Below, piece after piece: positions 53,058-61,687 of a DNA stretch of 64,000 nt. The notes beneath the pieces are model-generated. The model worked only from the letters and a program-made list of their open reading frames with translations. It was not told the DNA's origin and searched no databases. The translations under genes were made by a program, and so were the position numbers. Positions within the stretch are counted from its first letter, which is position 1. Every line of letters starts with the position of its first letter. This stretch comes from Flavobacterium sp. MFBS3-15 (GTDB lineage: Bacteria > Bacteroidota > Bacteroidia > Flavobacteriales > Flavobacteriaceae), in contig NZ_JAPCHV010000002.1 in assembly GCF_026107645.2 (NCBI RefSeq), forward strand, positions 62,001-126,000, in the 5' to 3' direction.

Positions 53058-53737
53058 GTCAGCAATTTTTCCCTCACAATCTCCATGCCTTCGCTGCCAA
53101 TTTTAGCGATTACTTGCACTGGGTTGGCCATATAGGGAATAGACGCAGGGTTTGGGTCTACATAAAAGATTGATGTATCTGGCCTTGCGTAATCCATTAA
53201 CCCTGCAGCCGGATATACCTGTAAAGAAGTACCTATAACAATAACATAATCTGCTTTCTCAACAATAATTATTGCTTCGGTAATAGCAGGAACGGCTTCG
53301 CCGAACCATACGATATGCGGGCGGAGCTGGTGGCCATCAGTATGCATGTCGCCAAGATTGATGTCATCCTTCCATTCAACAAAATCAGAGCTGTTTACAC
53401 TCCGAGCTTTTAACAATTCGCCGTGGAGGTGCAGCACGTTGGTGCTGCCGGCACGCTCGTGCAGGTCGTCCACATTCTGTGTGATGACTGTTACTTCAAA
53501 ATCTTTTTCCAGTTCGGCAATGATGATATGTGCTTTGTTGGGCTGTACTTCAAAAAGCTGCCTGCGTCGCTGATTGTAAAAGTCGAGTACTAATGCGGGA
53601 TTTTTACGGAAACCTTCTGGTGTGGCGACATCCATTACGTCATGGCCTTCCCACAATCCGTCGGCATCTCGAAAGGTTCTGATACCGCTTTCGGCACTTA
53701 CACCCGCACCTGATAATACTACTAGTTTCTTTTTCAT
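53054..53737 (-). CDS. CobB-like sirtuin lacking the zinc cysteines
   Basis: 227 residues, NAD-dependent protein deacylase. GAGVSAESGIRTFR and QNVDDLHERAG bind NAD and H105 in LHGE is catalytic. Y54 and R57 (FYNQR) are the Tyr/Arg pair that recognises succinyl or malonyl lysine, so a deacylase of the SIRT5/CobB class is expected. It is odd that the zinc-ribbon region between HGELL and RPHIVWFGE has no cysteine at all, and there is no cysteine in the protein. The zinc module is normally needed for stability. Confidence 0.9.
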   Translation of the reverse strand: MKKKLVVLSGAGVSAESGIRTFRDADGLWEGHDVMDVATPEGFRKNPALVLDFYNQRRRQLFEVQPNKAHIIIAELEKDFEVTVITQNVDDLHERAGSTNVLHLHGELLKARSVNSSDFVEWKDDINLGDMHTDGHQLRPHIVWFGEAVPAITEAIIIVEKADYVIVIGTSLQVYPAAGLMDYARPDTSIFYVDPNPASIPYMANPVQVIAKIGSEGMEIVREKLLT

Positions 53738-53827
53738 TTTGTCGTGCTTGTTTCTCGTTAAATAAATGATTTATGACAAAGGAAAGAAAATATTATCGCT
53801 GACGCTTAATAAAAATACAATGCAGGA

Positions 53828-54610
53828 CTACACTTTACCCAGTGTATACAACTGCTCCAATGTAGGGGTTACGCTGCCGCCCGCAGGTTCCAGCGTGATT
53901 CCGAAGGCTTCTGCCTGGTCGAAATTCTCTACCTGAAGTATGCCGTTGCTGTTGGCTGCGTTGTCAAGTACGCCTATGCTGGTCGGTGTAAGTGGGTCTA
54001 GCTTCAGTGCCCAAACCTGGTATACCTTACCGGCAGGAGGTTCCGGCAATCCGGCAATATCCACGTATATTTCTTTTTTGTTAGGGTTTACGTATACCTT
54101 GGCATAGGCTTGTGGCGCTACAGCTTGTCCTTCGAGTTTTACTACGGTATTGAACTGATCCCTGATTACGGCAAGCGCTTTCTCATTTTCCGTATTTTTA
54201 ACGTTGAGTTCAGCTACCATCTGCTCAAATTTTCCACGTTCTTTGGTCACCGCTTCTACTTCTTTGGTTACCTCATTGTATTCGTAGTATTGGTAGGCCA
54301 GCCCGAACATAAGTATGACGGCCGCGGCCCAGCCTATCCATAACGTTATACCTTGTCGCTGTTTAATTTCAACTACTCCACCATGCTTTTCGATGAGCTG
54401 TTGGCGTATGCGGTCATAAACCTCTGCTGAAAGGTAAGGGGCAAAACTGTATGACAGGCTTATTACGGCCTTTTCGATAGACACTATCTCTTCCTGTATT
54501 TCGCGACTGTCTTCGGCGCGTTTCATTACCTCAAGGTTTTCCTCATCAGAAAGCCTGCCGAAAACGTAAAGTTCCAGTATGCCCGATTCTATATATTCCC
54601 TTGTATCCAT
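53828..54610 (-). CDS. RskA-type anti-sigma factor
   Basis: 260 residues. A cytoplasmic N-terminal domain (about 1-80) is followed by a membrane helix (about 87-106: LWIGWAAAVILMFGLAY), a coiled coil (about 112-150) and a periplasmic RskA-like domain (about 165-250, with LPEPPAGKVYQVWALKLDP). It starts on the last base of the sigma gene stop (TAATG), so the two are translationally coupled. It should release the sigma factor on a cell-envelope signal, perhaps by proteolysis. Confidence 0.9.
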   Translation of the reverse strand: MDTREYIESGILELYVFGRLSDEENLEVMKRAEDSREIQEEIVSIEKAVISLSYSFAPYLSAEVYDRIRQQLIEKHGGVVEIKQRQGITLWIGWAAAVILMFGLAYQYYEYNEVTKEVEAVTKERGKFEQMVAELNVKNTENEKALAVIRDQFNTVVKLEGQAVAPQAYAKVYVNPNKKEIYVDIAGLPEPPAGKVYQVWALKLDPLTPTSIGVLDNAANSNGILQVENFDQAEAFGITLEPAGGSVTPTLEQLYTLGKV

Positions 54611-55140
54611 TATACTTGTAATAGTGTTCGTAAATCTTTAATGCAGCTTCGGTTTTGCGTCTTCACCGTTCCAAGGGGCAATTCCAGCTCTTCCGAAGCC
54701 TCTTGCTGCGTGTAGCCTTTAAAGAAAAGCAGGTCGATAATACGGATGCATTTGGGTTTTAGCTTTTTGATGAATTCCCTTATGCCTATCGCGTCAATCT
54801 TTGCGGGTGCGCTGCCATTTTGGTCAAGTATATGTACGAAGTTATCAACGGACAGGTTTTTCAGGCTGTTATTATGGCTCTTTGAACGCAGCCTGTCAAT
54901 GGAGGCATTGCGTGCAATATTGAGTATCCAGGTAAAAAAACGCCCTTTTGTGTCGTTATACGAATCGATGTTCTTCCAGATTTTTATAAAGACTTCCTGT
55001 AAAACATCTTCACTTTCTTCTCTGTCGTTCAGTATGTTAAAGATAATTCCATAGAGGCTTTTGGAATACATGTCATATAGGGTTGTAAACGCCCTCCCAT
55101 CTTTTTTGTAGATTTGTTCAAGTAATTCTTCTTGTGTCAT
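54610..55140 (-). CDS. ECF-type RNA polymerase sigma factor
   Basis: 176 residues. Region 2 is YDMYSKSLYGIIFNILNDREESEDVLQEVFIKIWKNIDSYN and region 4 is LKPKCIRIIDLLFFKGYTQQEASEELELPLGTVKTQNRSCIKDLRTLL. Paired with the RskA-type anti-sigma factor downstream. This is the SigK/RskA arrangement, different from the other sigma system at 48.5 kb. Confidence 0.93.
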   Translation of the reverse strand: MTQEELLEQIYKKDGRAFTTLYDMYSKSLYGIIFNILNDREESEDVLQEVFIKIWKNIDSYNDTKGRFFTWILNIARNASIDRLRSKSHNNSLKNLSVDNFVHILDQNGSAPAKIDAIGIREFIKKLKPKCIRIIDLLFFKGYTQQEASEELELPLGTVKTQNRSCIKDLRTLLQV

Positions 55141-55193
55141 AGTGCCGGTTTGGTTTTTAAATATAGGAAGAATTTTTAACTTATCAGCCCTTT

Positions 55194-55859
55194 ATGAAAA
55201 ATACAACAGATATCGAATACCTTAATTACCTCGAAGGATTTATGACCAAAGGCCGGGCCGAACGTTTCCGTGATGTGCTTTCGCGCCGTACACGTCATTT
55301 TACCGTGGCAGTGGAGGACATTTTCCAGCTTTATAATACCAGTGCCGTAATGCGTACCTGTGAGGTTTTTGGAATCCAGGATTTGCACGTTATCGAAGAA
55401 AAGTATGGCAAAACTATAGATAAGGAAATCGCACTGGGTGCTCAAAAGTGGGTCGACGTACACCGCTACGATTCGGTCGCTCCCTGCATTGCCCGGCTAA
55501 AGGCCGATGGCTACCGAATTATTGCTACATCGCCCCACGAAGGTTCCTGCCTGCTGGAGGATTTTGACATTAACCGACGATCCGCCTTGTTCTTTGGTAC
55601 TGAAAGAGATGGCCTATCCGATGAGGTTCTCAAGCACGCTGACGGTTTTCTTAAAATTCCAATGGTAGGTTTTACGGAAAGCCTGAACATATCATCATCC
55701 GCGGCAATTGTAATTCAGGATATTACCCACAGGCTCAGGCAATCGGGTATTGGGTGGGGTTTAAATGAAGAAGAAACACTCGAAAAACGCATTGACTGGG
55801 CAGAGAAGACGATAAAAGATATTGACTTCATTAAACGGCAGTATTTTGAGCGTAGCTAA
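55194..55859 (+). CDS. SpoU/TrmH-family RNA 2'-O-methyltransferase
   Basis: 221 residues, SPOUT fold. The knot motifs are NTSAVMRTCEVFGIQDLHVIE (motif 1), LFFGTERDGLSDEVL (motif 2) and VGFTESLNISSSAAIVI (motif 3). It methylates ribose in tRNA (G18-like) or rRNA. A conserved family with about this length is TrmH; the exact target site is not certain. It is divergent from the sigma-RskA operon. Confidence 0.88.
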   Translation: MKNTTDIEYLNYLEGFMTKGRAERFRDVLSRRTRHFTVAVEDIFQLYNTSAVMRTCEVFGIQDLHVIEEKYGKTIDKEIALGAQKWVDVHRYDSVAPCIARLKADGYRIIATSPHEGSCLLEDFDINRRSALFFGTERDGLSDEVLKHADGFLKIPMVGFTESLNISSSAAIVIQDITHRLRQSGIGWGLNEEETLEKRIDWAEKTIKDIDFIKRQYFERS

Positions 55860-55936
55860 CCCTATATGTTTAACAGCCTGTTTTATACTTTGTAAAACTA
55901 ATTGGGCAAACTTTTTATAATAAGGGAGGATAGTCA

Positions 55937-55944
55937 TAAATTTG
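55937..55944 (+). promoter_or_regulatory. -7 element of pyrD
   Basis: TAAATTTG, 20 bases before the ATG at 55964. Confidence 0.5.
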
Positions 55945-55963
55945 CAGCAACAACACAACTATT

Positions 55964-56998
55964 ATGTACAAATCACTCATCAGGCCATTGCTTTTTCGCT
56001 TCGACCCCGAAAAAGTACACCACTTCACATTTTCATCAATACGTTTCCTGAATAACATCCCCGGAATCCCGTCGGCTTTGCGTTCGGCTTATGAAGTATC
56101 AGATCCGCGGCTTGAACGTGAAGTTTTCGGATTGAAATTCAAGAATCCGGTTGGGCTTGCGGCAGGGTTGGACAAGGATGCCAAGCTCTATAAAGAGCTG
56201 TCAGGGCTGGGCTTCGGGTTTATCGAAATCGGTACGCTTACGCCAAAACCCCAGGAAGGCAACCCCAAAAAGCGCCTTTTCCGCCTGCGGGAGGACAGCG
56301 CCATCATCAACCGGATGGGGTTCAATAATGGGGGAGTGGCTGCTGCTGTGGAACGCCTGAAAAAAAATCCGAAAGGGAAAAACCATGTGCTGATAGGGGG
56401 AAATATAGGGAAGAATAAGGTGACTTCTAATGATGATGCTGTAGGAGATTATGAGATATGCTATGAGACTTTATATGACTATGTTGATTACTTTGTGGTC
56501 AATGTGAGTTCGCCAAATACACCCAACCTTCGTGAGCTGCAGGATAAGGAACCCCTGACGAAACTTTTGCAGACTTTGCAGGACAGAAACAACAGCAAAC
56601 CTAAGGCCAAACCCATTCTCCTGAAAATTGCACCCGACCTGACCGATGACCAGCTGCTCGATATCATCGACATTGTGAAGGTGACGAAGATAGCCGGGGT
56701 CATTGCGACCAATACCACCATTTCCCGTGAGGGACTTTTATCTGAAAATAAGGCAGAAGCAGGGGGGCTGAGCGGCAAACCCTTAGCCAAACGCTCTACC
56801 GAAGTGATACGCTTCCTCTCCGAGAAAAGCAATAAGGCTTTCCCTATTATAGGTGTAGGAGGTATCCATTCTGCCGATGATGCCATGGAGAAACTCGAGG
56901 CAGGCGCTAGCCTGGTGCAGTTATATACCGGTTTTATTTATGAGGGGCCGGGGCTGATAAAGGCGATCTGTAAGAAAATCTTACTTTCAAAGTCGTAA
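55964..56998 (+). CDS. pyrD: Dihydroorotate dehydrogenase (quinone)
   Basis: 344 residues, class 2 enzyme of pyrimidine synthesis that uses membrane quinone. The amphipathic N-terminus (about 1-40) marks class 2. FMN-barrel motifs are [13 protein letters not shown], the active-site [15 protein letters not shown], and the C-terminal phosphate loop [19 protein letters not shown]. The stop codon TAA is part of an inverted repeat that follows. Confidence 0.95.
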   Translation: MYKSLIRPLLFRFDPEKVHHFTFSSIRFLNNIPGIPSALRSAYEVSDPRLEREVFGLKFKNPVGLAAGLDKDAKLYKELSGLGFGFIEIGTLTPKPQEGNPKKRLFRLREDSAIINRMGFNNGGVAAAVERLKKNPKGKNHVLIGGNIGKNKVTSNDDAVGDYEICYETLYDYVDYFVVNVSSPNTPNLRELQDKEPLTKLLQTLQDRNNSKPKAKPILLKIAPDLTDDQLLDIIDIVKVTKIAGVIATNTTISREGLLSENKAEAGGLSGKPLAKRSTEVIRFLSEKSNKAFPIIGVGGIHSADDAMEKLEAGASLVQLYTGFIYEGPGLIKAICKKILLSKS

Positions 56999-57070
56999 AG
57001 TTGGAAAGTCGTAAAGCCCTGAAGTACATAAAAAACTTTGCAACTTTATGACTTTACGACTTTGGAACTT
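56989..57070. repeat. AAAGTCGTAAAG inverted repeat after pyrD
   Basis: AAAGTCGTAAAGTTGGAAAG with another GTCGTAAAG on the left and CTTTATGACTTTACGACTTTGG on the right; the arms pair as a hairpin of about 25 bases. The left arm overlaps the end of pyrD and supplies its stop codon. Confidence 0.8.
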
Positions 57071-57108
57071 TTTAAAAGAAATCGATTTCGTAAACCCCAA
57101 TTCTTTTT

Positions 57109-57116
57109 TATCTTTG
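57109..57116 (+). promoter_or_regulatory. -7 element directly before the lyase gene
   Basis: TATCTTTG ends seven bases before the ATG at 57124, so the transcript would be leaderless or nearly so. Confidence 0.5.
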
Positions 57117-57123
57117 GGCTTCT

Positions 57124-57987
57124 ATGGACAAAGTCAAAATTATCGAATGCCCGAGGGATGCCATGCAGGGCATCAAGGCATTCATTCCCGCCGAAAGGAA
57201 AATAAGCTACATCCAGTCGCTGCTGCGGGTGGGTTTTGATACCATTGATTTCGGCAGCTTCGTGTCGCCCAAAGCCATTCCGCAAATGCAGGACACGGCT
57301 GAGGTACTTGCCAACCTCGACCTTTCGGCCACCGAAAGCAAGCTGCTTGCTATTATTGCCAATACCAAAGGAGCTGAAGATGCCGCTCAGCATGCACCGA
57401 TACAATATTTGGGCTATCCGTTTTCCATTTCGGAGAACTTCCAGATGCGAAATACCCACAAAACCATTGCGGAATCATTAGTCACTTTACAGGAGATACT
57501 TAATATTGCTGATAAGTCGGGTAAGGAGGTAGTGGCTTACCTGTCCATGGGATTTGGCAACCCTTATGGCGACCCGTGGAATGTACAAATAGTAGGGGAG
57601 TGGACCGAAAAGCTGGCCCGCATGGGTGTCAAGATTCTTTCCCTGTCCGATACTGTTGGAAGTTCAACACCCGATGTTATAACGTACCTGTTTTCCAACC
57701 TGATTCCGAAATACCCAGACATCGAGTTCGGTGCCCACTTGCATACCACCCCCGACAAATGGCACGAAAAGGTAGATGCTGCCTATAAAGCCGGGTGCCT
57801 CCGCTTTGATGGTGCGATACAAGGTTTCGGCGGATGCCCGATGGCTAAGGATGACCTAACAGGCAACATGCCGACCGAGAAAATGCTATCCTACTTTACC
57901 TCTGTAAAAGCCGACCATAACTTGCGCGCCATGAGCTTTGAAAGCGCTTACAATGAAGCTACGAAGCTTTTTGGGGAGTATCATTAA
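57124..57987 (+). CDS. Hydroxymethylglutaryl-CoA lyase-like enzyme
   Basis: 287 residues, HMGL/isopropylmalate-synthase-like TIM barrel. Start block KIIECPRDAMQG is the catalytic Arg/Asp motif, HLHTT supplies the metal His pair, and GFGGCPMA with GN following is the conserved Cys loop of HMG-CoA lyase. It should split HMG-CoA into acetyl-CoA and acetoacetate (leucine breakdown). It stands alone; no other leucine-catabolism gene is beside it. The promoter suggests a leaderless mRNA. Confidence 0.88.
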   Translation: MDKVKIIECPRDAMQGIKAFIPAERKISYIQSLLRVGFDTIDFGSFVSPKAIPQMQDTAEVLANLDLSATESKLLAIIANTKGAEDAAQHAPIQYLGYPFSISENFQMRNTHKTIAESLVTLQEILNIADKSGKEVVAYLSMGFGNPYGDPWNVQIVGEWTEKLARMGVKILSLSDTVGSSTPDVITYLFSNLIPKYPDIEFGAHLHTTPDKWHEKVDAAYKAGCLRFDGAIQGFGGCPMAKDDLTGNMPTEKMLSYFTSVKADHNLRAMSFESAYNEATKLFGEYH

Positions 57988-58111
57988 TTGGTTGTCGGTT
58001 TTCAGTTGTCAGTTGTCGGTTGATGCTTGTCAGTAAGGTTAGGTGTTTTTTAAATTCGTTCCAAAATAATGGCAGTCTGCCGCTGCGTTACAGGTAACTG
58101 AGGTGGGGCCA

Positions 58112-58147
58112 TAAAAAAAGCTGCCGGTTTCCCTGACAGCTTTTCCA
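58112..58147 (-). terminator. Terminator of the AOS-family gene
   Basis: On the minus strand AAAAGCTGTCAGGG is followed by a complementary arm GCAGCTTTTTTT. It lies 17 bases beyond the stop of the gene at 58164. Confidence 0.75.
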
Positions 58148-58163
58148 ATATTGTATGAATAAC

Positions 58164-59429
58164 TTACTCCGCAGATACATCCACCGTTGTAGCGGCAGCG
58201 ATTTGCTTGTACGTACCGTTCTGTAATTTCTCACGGATAGCTTCATAGGCCGCAAGTGTCTGGTTGATGTCTTCCAGGGTGTGGGTTGCGGTAGGGATCA
58301 TCCTCAACAGGATAATGCCTTTCGGGATAACCGGATACACTACTATTGAAAGGAAGATGCTGTAATTTTCCCTCAGGTCGTTTACCATGACCATTGCTTC
58401 GGGGATGCTGCCTTCCAGGTACACCGGCGTAACGCAGGTGTTGGTATCGCCAATATTGAAACCCCTTTCTTTAAGGCCGTTCTGCAATGCGTTCACATTT
58501 TCCCAAAGCTTGTCTTTCAGCTCCGGCATGGTGCGCAGCATGTCAAGGCGCTTCAAAGCCCCTTTTACGAGAATCATTGGCAATGACTTGGCAAACATCT
58601 GTGAGCGCAGGTTGTATTTCAGGAAGTCGATCACGTCTTTATCCGCTGCTACAAAAGCGCCAATGCTGGCCATTGATTTGGCGAAAGTCGAAAAGTATAC
58701 GTCGATACCGTCCTGGCAGCCTTGTTCTTCACCGGCGCCGGCGCCTGTTTTGCCAAGCGTACCGAAGCCGTGGGCATCATCCACCAAAAGCCTGAAGTTG
58801 TATTTTTGTTTAAGTGCAACAATCTCTTTCAGTTTGCCCTGTTGGCCGCGCATCCCGAAAACGCCTTCAGTAATTACAAGGATACCGCCTCCGGTAGTCT
58901 CGGCCATGTTGGTAGCGCGCTCAAGATTCTTCTCAAGGCTTTCCACATCGTTATGCTTATAGGTAAAGCGCTTGCCCATGTGGAGGCGAACGCCGTCGAT
59001 AATACAAGCGTGGGAGTCTACATCATATACGATCACATCATTTTTTGAAACCAAAGCATCAATGGTAGAAACCATTCCCTGGTAACCGAAGTTCAGCAGG
59101 TAAGCCGATTCCTTTTGAACGAAAGAAGCCAGTTCCTGCTCCAGTTGCTCGTGGAAGGTGGTGTGCCCGCTCATCATCCTTGCGCCCATAGGGTAGGCAG
59201 CACCATATTCGGCAGCGGCCTCAGCATCTGCTTTACGTACTTCAGGGTGGTTGGCAAGCCCCAGGTAATCATTGATGCTCCAGTTGAGTACTTCCTTGCC
59301 GTGGAACATCATCCTGCTGGATAGTGGCCCTTCCAGTTTAGGGAAAACATAATAGCCTTCAGCCTGTGAAGCCCATTTTCCAAGCGGGCCTTTATTTTTC
59401 TGTATCCTTTCAAAAAGATCTTTTACCAT
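58164..59429 (-). CDS. PLP-dependent alpha-oxoamine synthase family (serine palmitoyltransferase-like)
   Basis: 421 residues. Fold type I PLP enzyme with K251 in STFAKSMASIG (Schiff-base lysine), H140 (DSHACI, stacking on the cofactor) and DDAHGFGTLGKTG. This is the alpha-oxoamine synthase family: serine palmitoyltransferase, 2-amino-3-ketobutyrate CoA ligase and, in flavobacteria, the enzyme that condenses cysteate with a fatty acyl group to start sulfonolipids. A sphingolipid or sulfonolipid role is therefore likely but not proven. A -7 element TATTTTTG lies about 27 bases upstream on the minus strand. Confidence 0.85.
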   Translation of the reverse strand: MVKDLFERIQKNKGPLGKWASQAEGYYVFPKLEGPLSSRMMFHGKEVLNWSINDYLGLANHPEVRKADAEAAAEYGAAYPMGARMMSGHTTFHEQLEQELASFVQKESAYLLNFGYQGMVSTIDALVSKNDVIVYDVDSHACIIDGVRLHMGKRFTYKHNDVESLEKNLERATNMAETTGGGILVITEGVFGMRGQQGKLKEIVALKQKYNFRLLVDDAHGFGTLGKTGAGAGEEQGCQDGIDVYFSTFAKSMASIGAFVAADKDVIDFLKYNLRSQMFAKSLPMILVKGALKRLDMLRTMPELKDKLWENVNALQNGLKERGFNIGDTNTCVTPVYLEGSIPEAMVMVNDLRENYSIFLSIVVYPVIPKGIILLRMIPTATHTLEDINQTLAAYEAIREKLQNGTYKQIAAATTVDVSAE

Positions 59430-59455
59430 AATTCATTTTGCGTTTTAAAACGCCC

Positions 59456-59463
59456 CAAAAATA
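59456..59463 (-). promoter_or_regulatory. -7 element of the AOS-family gene
   Basis: Minus-strand TATTTTTG, a match to TAnnTTTG, 26 bases before the ATG at 59429. Confidence 0.5.
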
Positions 59464-59553
59464 ACTATTAAATATGTTCTGTCATAATATTAAAAGAAGG
59501 TTATTTTCATTTTAGGTTCTTTAGCCTGTAATTGCCCGATATTATTACTGTGT

Positions 59554-59585
59554 TTGTTAAACTCAATAAAATATTTTTATATTTA
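59554..59585 (+). promoter_or_regulatory. Promoter of the TM2-domain operon
   Basis: TTG at about 59554 and TATATTTA at 59578-59585, 21 bases apart, one base off consensus, 28 bases before the start codon. Confidence 0.4.
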
Positions 59586-59613
59586 CGGCAATAACAACCA
59601 AAAATAAACCAAA

Positions 59614-59952
59614 ATGGATTCACAAAGAGTTGACATGTACCTGATGACCAATGCAAAATTTTTCCAGCCGCAGCATCTTAATTATGTACGCGAAAGGCTG
59701 CTTGCAATGGATGATTCTAAATGGGGTATGATCCAGTCGGTAGAGTTGAAGGACCCTACAACAATACTTATCGTTTCAATCCTTGCCGGAGGGCTTGGCA
59801 TTGACCGTTTCCTGATCGGCGACACAGGCCTTGGAGTGGCTAAGCTGCTTACGTGTGGTGGAGTAGGTATTTGGACGATAATCGACTGGTTCCTTATTAT
59901 GGACCTTACCCGCCAGAAAAACATGGAAAAACTGCAGCCATTCCTGGGCTAA
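59614..59952 (+). CDS. TM2-domain membrane protein
   Basis: 112 residues. An N-terminal soluble helix (about 1-45) is followed by the TM2 pair of membrane helices (about 52-75 and 80-100) with the conserved GLGIDRFLIGDTGLG loop. Function unknown. It begins a run of four genes at 59614-61445 with gaps of one base or overlaps, so they are one operon. Confidence 0.82.
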   Translation: MDSQRVDMYLMTNAKFFQPQHLNYVRERLLAMDDSKWGMIQSVELKDPTTILIVSILAGGLGIDRFLIGDTGLGVAKLLTCGGVGIWTIIDWFLIMDLTRQKNMEKLQPFLG

Positions 59953-59953
59953 A

Positions 59954-60358
59954 ATGACAAGGAACAGGCTATACCTGATAACAGGTGTGCTGCTGGCTGC
60001 CGGTTATGGCTGGCTGCTGTATGCGTGGGACAAGGCGCACCGTAGCGATTTTACCCCCTGCATATTTAAGAACACCACGGGTATAGCCTGCCCTTCCTGC
60101 GGGAATACACGGTCGGTTTTGGCTGTGGCGCACGGGGACTTTGCCGACGCGCTGCTGATAAACCCATTGGGGCTGCTGTTGGCATTGCTTATGATGGCAC
60201 TGCCGTTTTGGATTGTGTATGACCTTGCTGCAAAAAAAGACACCTTTTACAAAAGTTTCCGTAAATTTGAGCAGACGGCCGGGATCCGATGGGTAGCCAT
60301 CGTCTTGGTGGTCCTCATAATTTTAAACTGGGCATGGAACATTCACAAGGGACTTTAA
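59954..60358 (+). CDS. DUF2752 membrane protein
   Basis: 134 residues, three membrane helices (about 6-24, 68-88 and 114-132). The loop CPSCGNTRS is the DUF2752 signature, perhaps a metal or redox site. It begins one base after the TM2 stop. Function unknown. Confidence 0.82.
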   Translation: MTRNRLYLITGVLLAAGYGWLLYAWDKAHRSDFTPCIFKNTTGIACPSCGNTRSVLAVAHGDFADALLINPLGLLLALLMMALPFWIVYDLAAKKDTFYKSFRKFEQTAGIRWVAIVLVVLIILNWAWNIHKGL

Positions 60359-60867
60359 AAAATGGCGCAGAAGCCATACATCCGTATGAATATGAGCAGG
60401 CATCCAAAAGCTACCTCATGGCCGTGGTAGCCGTCATTGCTGCCTTGCCGCTTCCTATCGTCAACGTGCTGGCTTCGGCAGGATATTACCTGGCACACCG
60501 GAAGTCGGGCTACTTTGTACGCTGGCATTCTATCCAGGCCATATTGGTACAGCTTATCATGCTGCCCTTTAACAGCTTCCTCTTTTGGTGGACAGTATCA
60601 TTGCTATTCAGTGAGGAGCGCTTTCCGCGCCGCCATGGCAGGCATGCTATTGAAGGCCCGGTAACTTTCGACGAAATTTTTTCTTCTGCGTCGCTCTACT
60701 ACTGGCTGTACCTTTCCATAATAGTATTTCTTAACATTGTTGAATTTTTCAGCGTAATCTATACGGCCGGCCGGGTAGGCAAAGGCCACAATGTGCGCTG
60801 GTTCCTGATTTCGGACATTACCGATGCCCTTTGCAGCAGGAAGAACCGCGACCCTTATAAAATCTGA
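60334..60867 (+). CDS. DUF4870-like membrane protein
   Basis: 177 residues from ATG 60334 (MEHSQGTLKNG), overlapping the previous gene by 25 bases; the longer frame from 60289 only adds a tail that overlaps more. Four hydrophobic helices with YYLAHRKSGYFVRWHSIQAI and a C-terminal SVIYTAGRVGKGHN, a pattern of the Tic20/DUF4870-type small membrane proteins. Function unknown; the run of three such genes before rdgB suggests a small membrane complex. Confidence 0.7.
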   Translation: MEHSQGTLKNGAEAIHPYEYEQASKSYLMAVVAVIAALPLPIVNVLASAGYYLAHRKSGYFVRWHSIQAILVQLIMLPFNSFLFWWTVSLLFSEERFPRRHGRHAIEGPVTFDEIFSSASLYYWLYLSIIVFLNIVEFFSVIYTAGRVGKGHNVRWFLISDITDALCSRKNRDPYKI

Positions 60868-61445
60868 TGATGAAGATCGTTTTTGCCTCCAACAATAAGA
60901 ATAAGATCATTGAGATAAAGCACCAGTTGCCGGCAGACATCGAACTGCTGAGCCTGGAGGACATCGGGTGCCATGAAGACATACCTGAAACTGCTGATAC
61001 CATTGAAGGGAATGCCATTCTTAAAGCCGACTACGTGACCCGGAAATATGGCTACGATTGTTTTGCCGATGATACGGGGCTGGAGGTCAATGCGCTGAAC
61101 GGTGCGCCGGGTGTATACTCGGCCCGCTATGCAGGGGAGCAAAAAAACGCCGGCGATAATATGCACAGGCTTTTGCTCGAGCTCGGCAATAACCCTGACA
61201 GGAGTGCCCGATTCAAAACTGTAATAGCGCTGAATCTTAATGGGCAGCAGCATTTGTTTACCGGCCTTGTAGAAGGAAATATTACCTATGAGAAGGCTGG
61301 CGAAGGGGGCTTTGGGTATGACCCCATCTTTAAGCCGGAAAATCTGGATGTGACCTTTGCGCAAATGTCGCTGGATGAAAAAGCACAAATGAGCCACAGG
61401 GGGAGGGCAGTAGCACAATTGGTTACATTTTTGAAACGATATTAA
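60867..61445 (+). CDS. rdgB: Non-canonical purine NTP pyrophosphatase (RdgB/HAM1)
   Basis: 192 residues. It removes ITP, dITP and XTP to keep deaminated purines out of nucleic acids. It starts MKIVFASNNKNKIIEIK and has the motif ADDTGLEVNALNGAPGVYSARYAG. A second ATG three bases later makes the exact start uncertain by one codon. The start overlaps the previous stop by one base (TGATG), so it is the last gene of the membrane-protein operon. Confidence 0.93.
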   Translation: MMKIVFASNNKNKIIEIKHQLPADIELLSLEDIGCHEDIPETADTIEGNAILKADYVTRKYGYDCFADDTGLEVNALNGAPGVYSARYAGEQKNAGDNMHRLLLELGNNPDRSARFKTVIALNLNGQQHLFTGLVEGNITYEKAGEGGFGYDPIFKPENLDVTFAQMSLDEKAQMSHRGRAVAQLVTFLKRY

Positions 61446-61563
61446 GCCACCGGTATTTCAACATATTTCTGCGCGACATCAGGATGTAGGATTAGCCCTT
61501 ATTTTGCATCAATTTCGTCACGGTTACCCCGGCTATCCGACATTTTGCGAAACCCCGGAAATA

Positions 61564-61575
61564 CCCCTGCAGGGG
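61564..61575. other. Palindrome in the helicase upstream region
   Basis: CCCCTGCAGGGG, a perfect 12-base palindrome, about 85 bases upstream of the predicted promoter of the helicase gene. It might be a protein binding site. Confidence 0.35.
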
Positions 61576-61659
61576 AGTGGAAACATAACTTTCTGATTTT
61601 CAATTTATTTAATTGTAAGAAATGTGTTCTGTATATTAGATTATCTCGCTAATAAACAG

Positions 61660-61667
61660 TACCTTTG
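61660..61667 (+). promoter_or_regulatory. -7 element of the DEAD-box helicase gene
   Basis: TACCTTTG, 20 bases before the ATG at 61688, a match to TAnnTTTG. Confidence 0.5.
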
Positions 61668-61687
61668 CACCAATTTTAAAAATATAC

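Noticed and set aside
53828..55140. Idea that the sigma/RskA pair and the sirtuin form one regulon
   Set aside because: They are on the same strand but separated by 90 bases with no shared signal; no evidence.
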